DNA of 64,000 nt from JBGPTF01 sp041490445 (GCA_041490445.1 JBGPTF010000007.1:1-64000), one strand, 5' to 3'; counted from the stretch's first letter, positions 46,378 to 56,079 are shown. Made by a program: numbers and translations. The notes: generated by a model from the sequence alone, not told the origin.

Positions 46378-49374
46378 ATGTCATCGCCATCCGATTCGTT
46401 CGCGCTTCTGAATCCGGAGCAGCGCGCCGCCGTCGAGCACGGCGAAGGGCCGCTGCTCGTGGTCGCGGGCGCGGGCACCGGAAAGACGCGCGTGATCACC
46501 GAGCGAATCCGTTACCTCCTCGAAACCAATCCCGAGCTTTCCGGCGAAAATATTCTGGGCCTCACGTTCACGAACAAAGCCGCAGGCGAGATGAAGCACC
46601 GCGTCGTGAAGGCCGTCGGCGAGCGAGCCGAAGGCGTCTGGCTGGGCACGTTTCACGAATTCTGCCTGGAAAGAATCCTGCGCGAGGCGCGGCCTGACAT
46701 TCAGGTGCTCGACGAGACCGACCACTGGATCCTGTTGCGGCGGCACATGGCCGATCTGGGGCTTGTGCACTACAAGAGGCTTTCCGAACCGGGCCAATTC
46801 CTGAATGACTTTGTGAAATTCTTCTCGCGCTGCCAGGACGAGCTGGTGACGCCGGACGACTACGACAGATACGTAGCCGCGCTGCGAAGGGAATTCAACC
46901 GCGACAAGAAGAAACTCGACGCCGACGCGCGCTTCGAACGGGAACAAGGAATCAAGGAGCAGGAAGAAGTGGCGCGGGCGTACCGCGTGAGCGAGCGGCT
47001 GCTGCGCGAGCGCAACCTGGTCACCTTCGGCGAGCAACTGCTCGAATCGGTCGAGATCCTGCGCGGCGACCCCGAGCGGCTGCAGCGGTTGCGCGAGCAA
47101 TACCGCTACGTCCTGGTGGACGAGTTTCAGGACACGAACATCGCGCAGCTCGAGCTGCTCTGGCTGCTCGCCGGAGAACACCGCAACATTGTGGCCGTCG
47201 GCGATGACGACCAGGCCATCTACCGTTTCCGCGGAGCGTCGTTCGGCAGCTTCACAATTTTTCTGGACCGTTTCTGCGAAGGCCGCTCCCCCGCCGGCCG
47301 GTGGCCGCTGGCGCCGCTGACGCAAAACTACCGCTCGACGCAGCGGATCCTGCGCGTGGCGGGCCAGGTGATTTCCAATAACGAAAAATCGCCGCTGCTG
47401 CCCCCGAAGCAGCTCCGCACCGAAAACCCCGACGGCGAAAAAATCTGGATCGTCGAGTTCGCGACACCGGAGGAAGAGGCGCACTGGATCGCGGGAGAAA
47501 TCGACCGCCAGCATGGGCCCGGGCATCCGTGGCGCGGCTTCGCGGTGCTCTATCGCAAGCATCGTCACCGCGACCGTCTGATCGAGGCGCTGCGCCAGCG
47601 CCAGATTCCGTTCGTCATCAAGAAACTCTCGATCCTGACAAGCACGCTGGTGCGCGACTTGATCGCGTATCTCCGGCTCATTGCCGTGCCCGCCGACAAC
47701 GTTTCCTGCGCGCGCGTCCTGGCAATGCCCTATTGGGGCTTCGAGCCGCGCGATTTGGTCCGGCTGGCCGAGCGTGCCGGCCGGGCCAAGGGCGAATCGC
47801 TCTGGGACGAGCTCGAAAAGATGCGCGACGAGGTGCCATCCAAAAAAAACACCGAGCGCGCCGGCGAGTTCGCCGCCTTCGTCCGCAAACTGCGCGAGCT
47901 CGCGAAGCGTTTGCCCGCGAGCGGCCTGCTCGGCGAATTAATCGCCGAGCTGGGGCTCGCTCCCCTGCCCTCCGACGCCGACCGGCTGACGCTCGCGCGC
48001 TTCGTGGAATTTGTGTCCGCCTGGGAGAAACAATCCGACGCCAAGGGCCTGAAGGACTTCATTCAATATCTCGAATACTTCAACGAAGCCGGCGCCGAGA
48101 TTGCACTCGAAGAAGAGCCTGCCGACGACGCCGTGCAGTTGATGACCGTGCACGCCGCAAAGGGCCTCGAGTTTCCTCACGTTTTCGTGATGCAGCTCGC
48201 CAACGGCGACTTCCCCGCCCGGCCGCGAAGCGCTGTGCTCGAATTCCCCGAAGCCCTGATGAAAGAGGAAAAACCGAAGGGAGATTTTCGCATTCAGGAG
48301 GAGCGCCGGTTGTTTTACGTGGCGCTGACGCGAGCGCGGCGCCACCTGACGCTCACCGCGGTGCTCAATCAACGAAAAAAGCCGTCACCCTTCCTCGACG
48401 ACATTTTGCAGGACCCGCGCACCAAGCGCGTGGACACGCTCCAGCTTTCGCCCAAGGTCGCGGTGCCGCGAACCGAAGATGCCGCGGGCTCGCCGCCCGC
48501 CGACGCGTCTCAGCCGCAGCTCTTCGGCTCGGCCGCCGCGGCGACGCGCGCCTACTCGCAGGTCGCACTGTGGGCGAAGGCGTATCACCCGCCGCAGCCG
48601 GAGCCGCTGCAGTTGAGCGCGTCCGCGATCGACACGTACGAAATGTGCCCGATGAAATACCAGTTCCAGCAGACGTGGAGGCTGCGCGGCGGGCCGCAGG
48701 CCGCGATGACGTTCGGCAACGTGATGCACATCACGATCCGCGAATTCATCGCTGAGCTGCGCAAGCGGCGGGGGATTTCGTTTGCGGACGTGGAAGCAAT
48801 CTTCAATCGTGAATGGCCGGCGGCGGGATTTCGCGACTCGTTCCAGGAGGAGGAATATCGCAAGGCAGGGCGCGAGCAGCTCGAAGCGTTTTATCGCACC
48901 GCGAGCGCAGCGCCGCCCGACGTGCTGGCCCAGGAAAAAACGTTCGAGCTGCCGCTCGAGCCGAACGTTGTCATCACCGGGCGCATCGACCAGATCAACA
49001 AGCTCGGTGCGCACGCCGCCGAGATTGTGGACTACAAGACGGGCAATCCGAAGGATCAGAAGAGCGCCGAGAAAAGTTTACAGCTCGGCCTCTACGCCAT
49101 GGCCGCGCGCGACGTCCTCGGCCTCGACCCTGAGCGGCTCGTCTTTTACAACCTGACCACGAACGAGGCGGTGGCGACGGCCCGCGACAAAAAGGCACTC
49201 GACAAGGCGGCCGGTAAAGTCGCCGAGGTCGCCGACCGCATTCGCGCCGCAGATTTCCCCGCGAAACCCGGCTACGCCTGCCGGTATTGCGATTTCAAGC
49301 CGCTGTGCCCCGCGCACGAACAGCTCGTCTCCATCCGCATCGCCCCTGTGAGCGCTTCCTCGGCGTCATCCTGA
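46378..49374 (+). CDS. UvrD/PcrA-type helicase fused to a Fe-S PD-(D/E)XK nuclease
   Basis: A 998-aa superfamily 1A helicase-nuclease. Helicase motifs appear in order: LLVVAGAGTGKTRVI (I), LTFTNKAAGEM (Ia), VLVDEFQDTNIAQLELL (II), VGDDDQAIYRFRGA (III), LTQNYRSTQRIL (IV), LMTVHAAKGLEFPHVF (V) and RLFYVALTRARRHLTL (VI). A RecB-like nuclease follows from about residue 740, with GRIDQINK, EIVDYKTGNP and four cysteines (YEMCPMKYQF; CRYCDFKPLCPAH) that would hold an iron-sulphur cluster as in AddB/Cas4. Upstream codons lie antisense to thiolase and are not part of it; the ATG at 46378 is used, with a distant GAGG. It may act in double-strand break repair as a single-chain AddAB-like machine; no partner is adjacent. 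Confidence 0.88.
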   Translation: MSSPSDSFALLNPEQRAAVEHGEGPLLVVAGAGTGKTRVITERIRYLLETNPELSGENILGLTFTNKAAGEMKHRVVKAVGERAEGVWLGTFHEFCLERILREARPDIQVLDETDHWILLRRHMADLGLVHYKRLSEPGQFLNDFVKFFSRCQDELVTPDDYDRYVAALRREFNRDKKKLDADARFEREQGIKEQEEVARAYRVSERLLRERNLVTFGEQLLESVEILRGDPERLQRLREQYRYVLVDEFQDTNIAQLELLWLLAGEHRNIVAVGDDDQAIYRFRGASFGSFTIFLDRFCEGRSPAGRWPLAPLTQNYRSTQRILRVAGQVISNNEKSPLLPPKQLRTENPDGEKIWIVEFATPEEEAHWIAGEIDRQHGPGHPWRGFAVLYRKHRHRDRLIEALRQRQIPFVIKKLSILTSTLVRDLIAYLRLIAVPADNVSCARVLAMPYWGFEPRDLVRLAERAGRAKGESLWDELEKMRDEVPSKKNTERAGEFAAFVRKLRELAKRLPASGLLGELIAELGLAPLPSDADRLTLARFVEFVSAWEKQSDAKGLKDFIQYLEYFNEAGAEIALEEEPADDAVQLMTVHAAKGLEFPHVFVMQLANGDFPARPRSAVLEFPEALMKEEKPKGDFRIQEERRLFYVALTRARRHLTLTAVLNQRKKPSPFLDDILQDPRTKRVDTLQLSPKVAVPRTEDAAGSPPADASQPQLFGSAAAATRAYSQVALWAKAYHPPQPEPLQLSASAIDTYEMCPMKYQFQQTWRLRGGPQAAMTFGNVMHITIREFIAELRKRRGISFADVEAIFNREWPAAGFRDSFQEEEYRKAGREQLEAFYRTASAAPPDVLAQEKTFELPLEPNVVITGRIDQINKLGAHAAEIVDYKTGNPKDQKSAEKSLQLGLYAMAARDVLGLDPERLVFYNLTTNEAVATARDKKALDKAAGKVAEVADRIRAADFPAKPGYACRYCDFKPLCPAHEQLVSIRIAPVSASSASS

Positions 49375-49485
49375 TGTGATGTCCTGAACGATCGCTGCAA
49401 TTCTTGCTAGGGGGTCGAAGCGGAACTTGTCTCTGGTTTTAGAAGTTCAGAAGGAACAAGTTGCAGATTCTTCGGAGATGCAGCT

Positions 49486-50604
49486 CTATCGGATCCAGCC
49501 GCCACCCAAAACCTGCTCGCCGGAATAGAACACGGCGGCCTGCCCGGGCGTAATCGCCCGCTGCGGCAGCCGGAAACGCACGCACGCGGTTGCCCCATCG
49601 ACCGGCGCAATCGTGGCCTCGGCAGGCTCATGCTTGTGCCGGATCTTCACAATCGCCTCCACCGGACGGCTCGGCGCTGCGGAGAAAATCCAGTTTACGT
49701 CTCGCACTTCGCAGCTATCGCTTCGCAACTCCTCGTCCTCTCCAACCATCAGGCGATTGTTCGCGCGATCGATCTTCACAACATAGAGCGGCCGTCCCGC
49801 CGCAAGCCCAAGTCCGCGCCGCTGGCCGATCGTGTACCGATGCAGGCCGCTGTGCCGCCCAATCACCGCGCCGTCCGACGTGACGATCTCGCCGGATTCC
49901 TCCGCCGGCGCCCTGCCCTGCTCCTGCAGGTAGCCTTCGATGAAGCGGACATAGTTGCCCGTGGGCACAAAACAGATTTCCTGGCTTTCCGGCTTCTCGG
50001 CGACCGGCAAACACGCGCGACGCGCGATTGCGCGAACTTCGTCCTTGGTCAACCCGCCGAGCGGGAACTCGGTGCGCGAGAGTTGCTCCTGCGTCAGTCC
50101 AAAGAGAAAGTACGACTGGTCCTTATTCTCGTCGCGGGCTCGCAGAAGTTCGTATCGTCCGGAAGCCGCGTTGAAACGAACGCGCGCATAGTGCCCCGTC
50201 GCCAATCGCTCCGCGCCAATCTGCCGCGCGGTGACCAGCAACTGATCGAACTTCACGTGGTTGTTGCACAGCGTGCACGGCACCGGCGTCCGCCCGGAGA
50301 GGTAGTCGTCCACGAAAGGCCGTACCACGGTCTCTTCGAATTTCCGCTCGAAGTTGACCACATAAAATGGAAAGCCGAGATGCTCGGCCACGCGCCGCGC
50401 ATCGTACACGTCATCAAGCGAGCAGCACCGGTGCTGCACCGGGCCGGCCCGGGCAAGCTCCGGCAGCCGGCGCTGGTTCCAGAGCTGCATCGTCAGACCA
50501 ACGATGGGGTCGCCTCGCTCGCGCAGAATCGCCGCGACGGTGGAACTGTCCACGCCGCCGCTCATCGCCACGGCCGTCGTCACGGGTTGTGTCCGCTCAC
50601 TCAT
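49486..50604 (-). CDS. mnmA: tRNA-specific 2-thiouridylase
   Basis: MnmA thiolates U34 of Lys, Glu and Gln tRNAs. The 372-aa protein has the PP-loop VAMSGGVDSSTVA, the catalytic Cys motif PCTLCNNHVKF, KDQSYFLFGLTQEQLSR, EKPESQEICFVP (second Cys) and HRYTIGQRRGLGL. It begins only 6 bp after the stop of the cysteine desulfurase that would supply its sulphur, so the two are evidently one operon. A typical size. Confidence 0.95.
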   Translation of the reverse strand: MSERTQPVTTAVAMSGGVDSSTVAAILRERGDPIVGLTMQLWNQRRLPELARAGPVQHRCCSLDDVYDARRVAEHLGFPFYVVNFERKFEETVVRPFVDDYLSGRTPVPCTLCNNHVKFDQLLVTARQIGAERLATGHYARVRFNAASGRYELLRARDENKDQSYFLFGLTQEQLSRTEFPLGGLTKDEVRAIARRACLPVAEKPESQEICFVPTGNYVRFIEGYLQEQGRAPAEESGEIVTSDGAVIGRHSGLHRYTIGQRRGLGLAAGRPLYVVKIDRANNRLMVGEDEELRSDSCEVRDVNWIFSAAPSRPVEAIVKIRHKHEPAEATIAPVDGATACVRFRLPQRAITPGQAAVFYSGEQVLGGGWIR

Positions 50605-50610
50605 TTTCCT

Positions 50611-51783
50611 TTAACGTGCATTCACCGGCTTCCTGTACGCCGGCGAAAGGTCGCGCAGATGTTCCACCACGCCGGGAATCACGCCGAGCGCAAATTCGAT
50701 CTCTTCGGCCGTGTTGCATCGCCCCAGGCTGAAGCGCACGCTCGCTCGCGCGTCTTCCGGCGGCAAGCCGACCGCTGTCAGCACGTGCGACGGCTCTACC
50801 GCGCCCGAGGAACACGCCGCACCCGTCGAACACGCGACGCCTTTCAGATCCAGCGCGATCACCAGTGATTCGCCCTCCGCATAAGAAATCGTCAGATTTG
50901 CCGTGTTCGGCACGCGCAAGCTCCTGCTGCCGTTCACGCGAATCTGCGGGACCGCGGCAAGCAAGCCCTCTTCGAGCCGGTCGCGCAGCTTTGCAAGGCT
51001 CTGCGCATCGGCGGACAAGTGCGCGCGTGCCAACTCGGCCGCTTTTCCCAGCCCGGCAATTCCCGGAACGTTTTCCGTTCCCGGCCGGCGGTCGCGCTCG
51101 TGATGGCCGCCGTGGAACTGCGGCACGAGCGGCGTGCCCGCGCGAACGAACAGCGCGCCGACACCCTTCGGCCCGTAGATCTTGTGCGCGGAAATCGAAA
51201 GCAGGTCCGCGCCCAGCTTCCCGGCGTCGAGCGGCAGCTTGCCTGCGGACTGCACCGCGTCCGTGTGAAACCAGACATCGCCCTCCGCAGCGATCCGGCC
51301 AATCTCTTCAATCGGCTGAATCGTGCCAAGTTCGTTGTTCGCGTGCATCACGGTGATCAGCACCGTCTCCGGCCGCAGCGCGCGCCGGACCTCGTCGGGG
51401 TCCACAACACCGTCCCGGCCCACCGGCAGATACGAAACGGCAACGCCCTGCCGTTCGAGCGCCTGGCAAGCGTTCAGCACGGCATGGTGCTCGATCTGCG
51501 TCGTAATGACGTGCTTCTTCGCTGCCTCGACGGCAGCCACGACGCCGAAGATCGCCAGGTTGTCCGCTTCCGTTCCTCCGCTGGTGAACACAATTTCCGC
51601 CGGCTTCGCGCCCACCAGCGCCGCGACCGACTCACGTGCACGCTCGACGGCCCCGCGCGCCTGTTGCCCCGCTGAATGGATTGAGCTTGCGTTTCCAAAA
51701 TCCTGGGCAAAATACGGCAGCATGGCGTCGAGGACTTCGCAGTCCACGGGCGTCGTCGCGTTGTTGTCCAGATAGACGCGCAT
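50611..51783 (-). CDS. iscS: Cysteine desulfurase (IscS/NifS family)
   Basis: A PLP enzyme that removes sulphur from cysteine as a protein persulfide. The 390-aa protein has the start MRVYLDNNATTPVDCEVLDAM, FTSGGTEADNLA, HANNELGTIQPI, SISAHKIYGPKGVGALFVR (PLP Lys) and the Cys loop LKGVACSTGAACSSGAVE. The promoter at 51806-51834 lies 16 nt before this start, which excludes the longer upstream frame to 51870. It directly precedes mnmA, giving a sulphur-relay pair. Confidence 0.94.
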   Translation of the reverse strand: MRVYLDNNATTPVDCEVLDAMLPYFAQDFGNASSIHSAGQQARGAVERARESVAALVGAKPAEIVFTSGGTEADNLAIFGVVAAVEAAKKHVITTQIEHHAVLNACQALERQGVAVSYLPVGRDGVVDPDEVRRALRPETVLITVMHANNELGTIQPIEEIGRIAAEGDVWFHTDAVQSAGKLPLDAGKLGADLLSISAHKIYGPKGVGALFVRAGTPLVPQFHGGHHERDRRPGTENVPGIAGLGKAAELARAHLSADAQSLAKLRDRLEEGLLAAVPQIRVNGSRSLRVPNTANLTISYAEGESLVIALDLKGVACSTGAACSSGAVEPSHVLTAVGLPPEDARASVRFSLGRCNTAEEIEFALGVIPGVVEHLRDLSPAYRKPVNAR

Positions 51784-51805
51784 CGGCGGCGCTTCCTGAT
51801 AACTC

Positions 51806-51834
51806 AGAATACTGGCCGCTCGCGAAGGGGTCAA
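51806..51834 (-). promoter_or_regulatory. Promoter of iscS-mnmA
   Basis: On the minus strand TTGACC (51829-51834), 17-bp spacer, TATTCT (51806-51811). The expected start is near 51799. Confidence 0.75.
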
Positions 51835-51934
51835 GCGAGCCGCGCTCCCAATGGGCCGGAATTTTGCCATCCCCGCCCCGCTTCAGCAAGCGCCTTTCGA
51901 GTTGTCAACTTTCGACATCCTTGCCGAGGTTGCC

Positions 51935-51964
51935 TTGACAACTATCAAGCCTGTCCGCTAGCGT
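51935..51964 (+). promoter_or_regulatory. Possible promoter of the SAM adenosyltransferase gene
   Basis: TTGACA (51935-51940), 18-bp spacer, weak -10 TAGCGT (51959-51964). TTGACAAC here and GTTGTCAA at 51901-51908 form an 8-bp inverted repeat overlapping the -35, possibly an operator. Confidence 0.4.
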
Positions 51965-52018
51965 GCGGTGCGGGACTTCGGCGAAGAATTTCATCGCGGT
52001 TTCCCTGCGAGGGCTTAC

Positions 52019-52813
52019 TTGGCGCGCCCGATCATCACCCTGACCACCGACTTCGGGACCGCCGATCATCTGGTCGGCTCGATGAAGGGGGTCATTCTGA
52101 ACATCAATCCCGAAGCGGAGATCGTGGACATCACGCACGGCGTCATGCCGCACGACATCCTCGACGGCGCGCTCGCGATCGGCCAGGCCTATCGCTATTA
52201 CCCGGCCCGCACGATCCATGTTGTCGTCGTCGACCCGGGGGTCGGGACGCAGCGGCGCCCCATCCTCGTCAGCGGCGACCAGCATTATTTCATCGCGCCC
52301 GATAACGGCGTGCTTTCGATGGTTTACGAGCGCGAGACGTCATTCGCCGTGCGTCACATCACGTCCCAGCACTATTTCCTCCACCCGGTCAGCAACACGT
52401 TTCACGGGCGCGACGTTTTTTCTCCCGTCGCCGGATGGCTGTCGAAGGTCGGGCAGACGTCCAGTTTCGGCGAAGAGATTCACGATCCGACCCGCTTCAG
52501 CCTTCCGAAACCGAAGGTGACGGGCAATACCGTCAAAGGCGTTGTCCTGCGCGTGGATGCCTTCGGGAATCTGCTGACCAACCTGACAGCGGAAGACATC
52601 CCTGCGATGTTGCAGCCCGGGACTGCCTTCAAGCTGCGTGTGGGGAGCGCCGAACTCACAAAACTCGTGCAGACGTTCGCGCAGGGCGGCCCGAACGAGC
52701 CGTTCGCGCTGATCGGCTCGGGCGGCTTCCTCGAAGTTGGAATCAATCGCGGGAATGCGGCGCGGGCGCTCGGTGTGCAGCGCGGCGCGGAAGTGGTCGT
52801 CGAGTTTCCGTAG
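52019..52813 (+). CDS. SAM hydroxide adenosyltransferase (DUF62 family)
   Basis: This family splits S-adenosylmethionine with water to adenosine and methionine; relatives are the chlorinase SalL and fluorinase. The 264-aa protein has PIITLTTDFGTADHLVGSMKG, IVDITHGVMPHDI, VVVVDPGVGTQRRPI, FIAPDNGVLSMV and a C-terminal domain with VDAFGNLLTNLT. I start it at TTG 52019, preceded by GAGG at suitable distance; a GTG at 51968 would add 17 residues. Halogenase activity is unlikely without the family's halide-loop insertion, which I did not see. It stands alone. Confidence 0.88.
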   Translation: MARPIITLTTDFGTADHLVGSMKGVILNINPEAEIVDITHGVMPHDILDGALAIGQAYRYYPARTIHVVVVDPGVGTQRRPILVSGDQHYFIAPDNGVLSMVYERETSFAVRHITSQHYFLHPVSNTFHGRDVFSPVAGWLSKVGQTSSFGEEIHDPTRFSLPKPKVTGNTVKGVVLRVDAFGNLLTNLTAEDIPAMLQPGTAFKLRVGSAELTKLVQTFAQGGPNEPFALIGSGGFLEVGINRGNAARALGVQRGAEVVVEFP

Positions 52814-52895
52814 GCTCGCCCATCTCTCCTTCGAATCCTGGGTCAAAGCTTGGCTTGGACTCAGACTGTGGGCACCCACCATCAAACCAAGGATC

Positions 52896-53756
52896 TCATC
52901 TCGTCAGATCGGTCACCACAAGGAACGCGCGCATGCGCGGGTCCATCCAATCCCGCAGTGCATCGCCGAGCAGATTAAACGCGAGCACCGCGGTCATCAC
53001 CGCGAGCGCGGGAAAAGCCACCAGGTGAGGCGCGTCAAAAAGATGGCTGCGGGCATCATTCAGCATGCCTCCCCAGCTCGACATTGGCGCAAGCACGCCC
53101 AGTCCCAGAAAACTGAGCGTAGATTCCGCCAGAATCGCGCCCGCCATTCCAATCGTCGCTTGCACGAGCACCGGCTGCAAAATGTTCGGCAGCAAGTGGC
53201 GAATCAGAATCCGCGCGTGCGACGCGCCCAGCGACCGCGCCGCCATCACGTATTCCATTTCCTTCGCTTGCAGCACCTGCGCCCGCGCCAGCCGCGCGTA
53301 CCCGGCCCAGCCGGTGATCGTCAGCGCCAGAATCACCTTCCCAATTCCCGGTCCCAGGAATGCCGCGAACGCGATCGCCAGCAGGATCCCCGGGAACGAA
53401 AGGAAGGCGTTGATCAGGATCACGTTCACCAGCCGGTCGAGCCAGCCGCCGAAATACCCCGCAATCGCGCCGAGGCACAGCCCAAGCAAACCGCTCCCCA
53501 GCACCACCGAGATGCTGACCGACATTGAGATTCGCCCGCCGTACAGCACGCGCGAAAGCACGTCGCGGCCGAGTTCGTCCGTCCCCAGCCAGTGCGCGGA
53601 GCTCGGCGCCTCCAGCCGCGCTGGAAGATTCTGCGCCGCCGGATCATAGGGCGCCACCCAGGGCGCCGCAAGCGCCAGCGCCACAAGCAGCAGCGTCAGC
53701 GCAAAACCCCAGCGCCCGAGGCCGCTCGTCCGAAGGAATTGGCGAAAGCCATTCAT
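52896..53756 (-). CDS. Peptide/nickel-type ABC transporter permease, DppC-like
   Basis: A 286-aa inner-membrane permease with about six membrane segments, a cytoplasmic N-terminus (FLRTSGLGRWGFALTLLLVALA), the periplasmic LGTDELGRDVLSRVLYGGRIS typical of OppC/DppC, and the EAA loop YVMAARSLGASHARILIRHLLPN. Its start overlaps dppB by 4 bp. No ATPase or substrate-binding protein gene is adjacent, so the substrate is unknown. Confidence 0.9.
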   Translation of the reverse strand: MNGFRQFLRTSGLGRWGFALTLLLVALALAAPWVAPYDPAAQNLPARLEAPSSAHWLGTDELGRDVLSRVLYGGRISMSVSISVVLGSGLLGLCLGAIAGYFGGWLDRLVNVILINAFLSFPGILLAIAFAAFLGPGIGKVILALTITGWAGYARLARAQVLQAKEMEYVMAARSLGASHARILIRHLLPNILQPVLVQATIGMAGAILAESTLSFLGLGVLAPMSSWGGMLNDARSHLFDAPHLVAFPALAVMTAVLAFNLLGDALRDWMDPRMRAFLVVTDLTR

Positions 53757-54673
53757 TCCAGGCGAATCCTCGGATCAGCGAGCGCGTACACAAAGTCCGT
53801 CAGCAGATTGACAAGCACGTACGAAACGGCAATCACCAGGATGCAGCCCTGCAACAGCGGGTAATCGCGCGACGTAATCGCCTGCACGGCAAGCCGCCCG
53901 ATACCCGGCCAGGAAAAAATCGTCTCCGTCACGATGGTTCCCGCCAGCAGCGTGCCAAATTGCAGGCCAAGAATGGTGAGGATGGGAATCAAGGCGTTGC
54001 GAAACGCGTGCCGGAAAAGTACCGCGGACTCCGGCAGCCCCTTCGCGCGGGCGGTGCGCACGTAGTCGCTCGAAAGCTCCTCCATCATCGCCGTACGCAC
54101 CATGCGCGTGAGAATCGCCGCGAGCGCAGCACCAAGCGTCGCCGCGGGCAGAATCAGGTGCGAGATCCCGCCCCGGCCGGAGACCGGCAGCCATCCGAAG
54201 AGCACGGAAAACACAAGAATCAGCACTGGGCCGAGGGCGAAATTCGGCACGGAAAGTCCGAACAGCGTCAGCACGCCAATGGCGTGATCCATCCCGCTGC
54301 CGCGGCGGTGCGCCGCCATCACGCCTGCCGGAATACCAATCGCGGCGCACACCAGCAGCGCGACGATCGCAAGCTCGAGCGTTGCCGGATAGTGTGCCAG
54401 GACGGTCTGCAAAACCGGCTGTTGGAAGCGGAAGGACTGCCCCAAATCCCCGTGCGCCAGGCCGGCGAGGTATCGCCCGTATTGCACGCCGATCGGCTGG
54501 TCCAACCCGAGCGTATGACGGAGCTGCTGCAAATCTTCCGCCCGCGCCCCTTCCCCCAGCATTTGCTGCACGGGGTCGCCCGGCACAATGTGCGCGAGCA
54601 GGAAAACCATGGTGAGAATCAGCCACAGCGCGGGAAGGACGAGCAGCGCCCGGCGAACAATGTAGCGCGTCAT
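53753..54673 (-). CDS. Peptide/nickel-type ABC transporter permease, DppB-like
   Basis: A 306-aa permease with the DppB start (MTRYIVRRALLVLPALWLIL), the large periplasmic segment (IVPGDPVQQMLGEGA, LGLDQPIGVQYGRYLAGL), GDLGQSFRFQQPV and the EAA loop DYVRTARAKGLPESAVLFRHAFRN. It overlaps the CNNM/CorC gene stop and the DppC start by four bases each, so the three are translationally coupled. The pair lacks its ATPases here; these must be encoded elsewhere. Confidence 0.92.
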   Translation of the reverse strand: MTRYIVRRALLVLPALWLILTMVFLLAHIVPGDPVQQMLGEGARAEDLQQLRHTLGLDQPIGVQYGRYLAGLAHGDLGQSFRFQQPVLQTVLAHYPATLELAIVALLVCAAIGIPAGVMAAHRRGSGMDHAIGVLTLFGLSVPNFALGPVLILVFSVLFGWLPVSGRGGISHLILPAATLGAALAAILTRMVRTAMMEELSSDYVRTARAKGLPESAVLFRHAFRNALIPILTILGLQFGTLLAGTIVTETIFSWPGIGRLAVQAITSRDYPLLQGCILVIAVSYVLVNLLTDFVYALADPRIRLE

Positions 54674-56079
54674 GATTTCGCGCGTTCCTTCATCGCCGGC
54701 TTTGCGCCGCCCGGCGCGCCCTTTGCCGGCAAAGCCGCCGGCTCGCCCGCCAGAGTCTTCTCGATTCGCTGCACTTTTACACGCGAGACGCGCCGGCGAT
54801 CCATTTCCAGCACGGTGAAGCGATACCCGCTGGCTTCGAAGCTTTCACCCCCGCGCGGGATGAAGCCGAGCTGCGCCAGCGCAAATCCGCCGAGCGTCTC
54901 GTACGCGGGATCATCGGGCAGCGCAATGTCGCATTGCGCCTCCAGGTCGCGCACCTTCACCGCCGCGTCGAACACCATCGCGCCGTCCGCCAGCGCCAGC
55001 GGCCGCTCCACCACGTCGAACTCATCGTGAATCTTCCCCACCATCTGTTCGAGGATGTCCTCCAGCGTGACGAGTCCCAGAATGCTGCCATATTCGTCCA
55101 CCACCATCGCCAGGCTCGCGCGTTTGGCCCGAAGCTCGAGCAGCAGCTCGCTCGCCCGCTTGCTCTCCGGCACGATCAGCACGTCGCGCAGCAACTGACG
55201 CAGATGAAAATCCGGCGGCGGTTGGCCCTCTTCCGCGCGGCGCGCCCGGTCGAGCAGGACCCACATCATGTCCTTGATGTGCACGAATCCGACGATATGG
55301 TCGAGCGTGCCCTGATACACCGGAATGCGCGACCGCTGTGTCGTGGCGAAAAGCTTCATCGTCTCGTCGAGATCGGCTTCCACCGGCAGCGCGTGCATGT
55401 CCGGCCGCGGCACCATCATTTCGCGCACTTGCAACTGGCCAAGCTCCATCGCGCCCTGGATAAACTTCTCTTCGCCGGGCTGCAGGAAGCCGCGCTCGCG
55501 CGCCTGTTCAATCAGCACCCGCAATTCCTCCGCCGAGCGGATCAGCGTGTGACTTTGCGGAATCTTCACCCCCAGTGTCCGCACGATTCGCCCCGCGACG
55601 CCGTCCAGCAAGGCAATCGCCCAGCGGAAGGAGTGCAGGAACCAGCTGAAGGGGCGGGCGACCAGCAGCGCCACGCGTTCCGCCCGCGCCAGGCTCAGGC
55701 TCTTCGGCACCAGCTCGCCGAAAACCACCTGGAGCATGGTCAACAGGGCGAACGCAAGCGTCAATGCAATCCCGTGCGTCGCCAGGAACCCCCAGCGCCC
55801 TGGAATCCACGCCAGCGCGGGAGACAGAATCTCCGCGAGGGTCAGCTCGCCCAGGTAGCCAAGTGCCAGGCTGGCCAGCGTGATTCCCACCTGTACGCCG
55901 GAAATCACGCGGCTCAGGTCGCCCAGCAGCGATTCCACGACGCGTGCCCGCGGGTCGCCTTCTTCGATGAGCTGCCGGACGCGGGAGAGCCGCACGGCCA
56001 CCAGCGAAAACTCCGCCGCGGAGAAAAAGGCGTTCACGCCGATCAGCGCGAGGACGGCGAAAAGGCGCAGCACGATCAT
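54670..56079 (-). CDS. CNNM/CorC-family (DUF21-CBS) membrane protein
   Basis: A 469-aa protein with a DUF21 membrane domain (about residues 1-190; VNAFFSAAEFSLVAVRLSR), two CBS domains (MVPRPDMHALPVEADLDETMKLF; DILIVPE region; ASLAMVVDEYGSILGLVTLEDILEQMVG) and a C-terminal CorC_HlyC transporter-associated domain (LGGFALAQLGFIPRGGESFEASGYRF). The family is linked to Mg2+/Na+ export, sometimes labelled hemolysin. It is the first gene of the operon with dppBC-like permeases. TAGAAT (56090-56095) would give a leader of only about four nt. Confidence 0.88.
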   Translation of the reverse strand: MIVLRLFAVLALIGVNAFFSAAEFSLVAVRLSRVRQLIEEGDPRARVVESLLGDLSRVISGVQVGITLASLALGYLGELTLAEILSPALAWIPGRWGFLATHGIALTLAFALLTMLQVVFGELVPKSLSLARAERVALLVARPFSWFLHSFRWAIALLDGVAGRIVRTLGVKIPQSHTLIRSAEELRVLIEQARERGFLQPGEEKFIQGAMELGQLQVREMMVPRPDMHALPVEADLDETMKLFATTQRSRIPVYQGTLDHIVGFVHIKDMMWVLLDRARRAEEGQPPPDFHLRQLLRDVLIVPESKRASELLLELRAKRASLAMVVDEYGSILGLVTLEDILEQMVGKIHDEFDVVERPLALADGAMVFDAAVKVRDLEAQCDIALPDDPAYETLGGFALAQLGFIPRGGESFEASGYRFTVLEMDRRRVSRVKVQRIEKTLAGEPAALPAKGAPGGAKPAMKERAKS

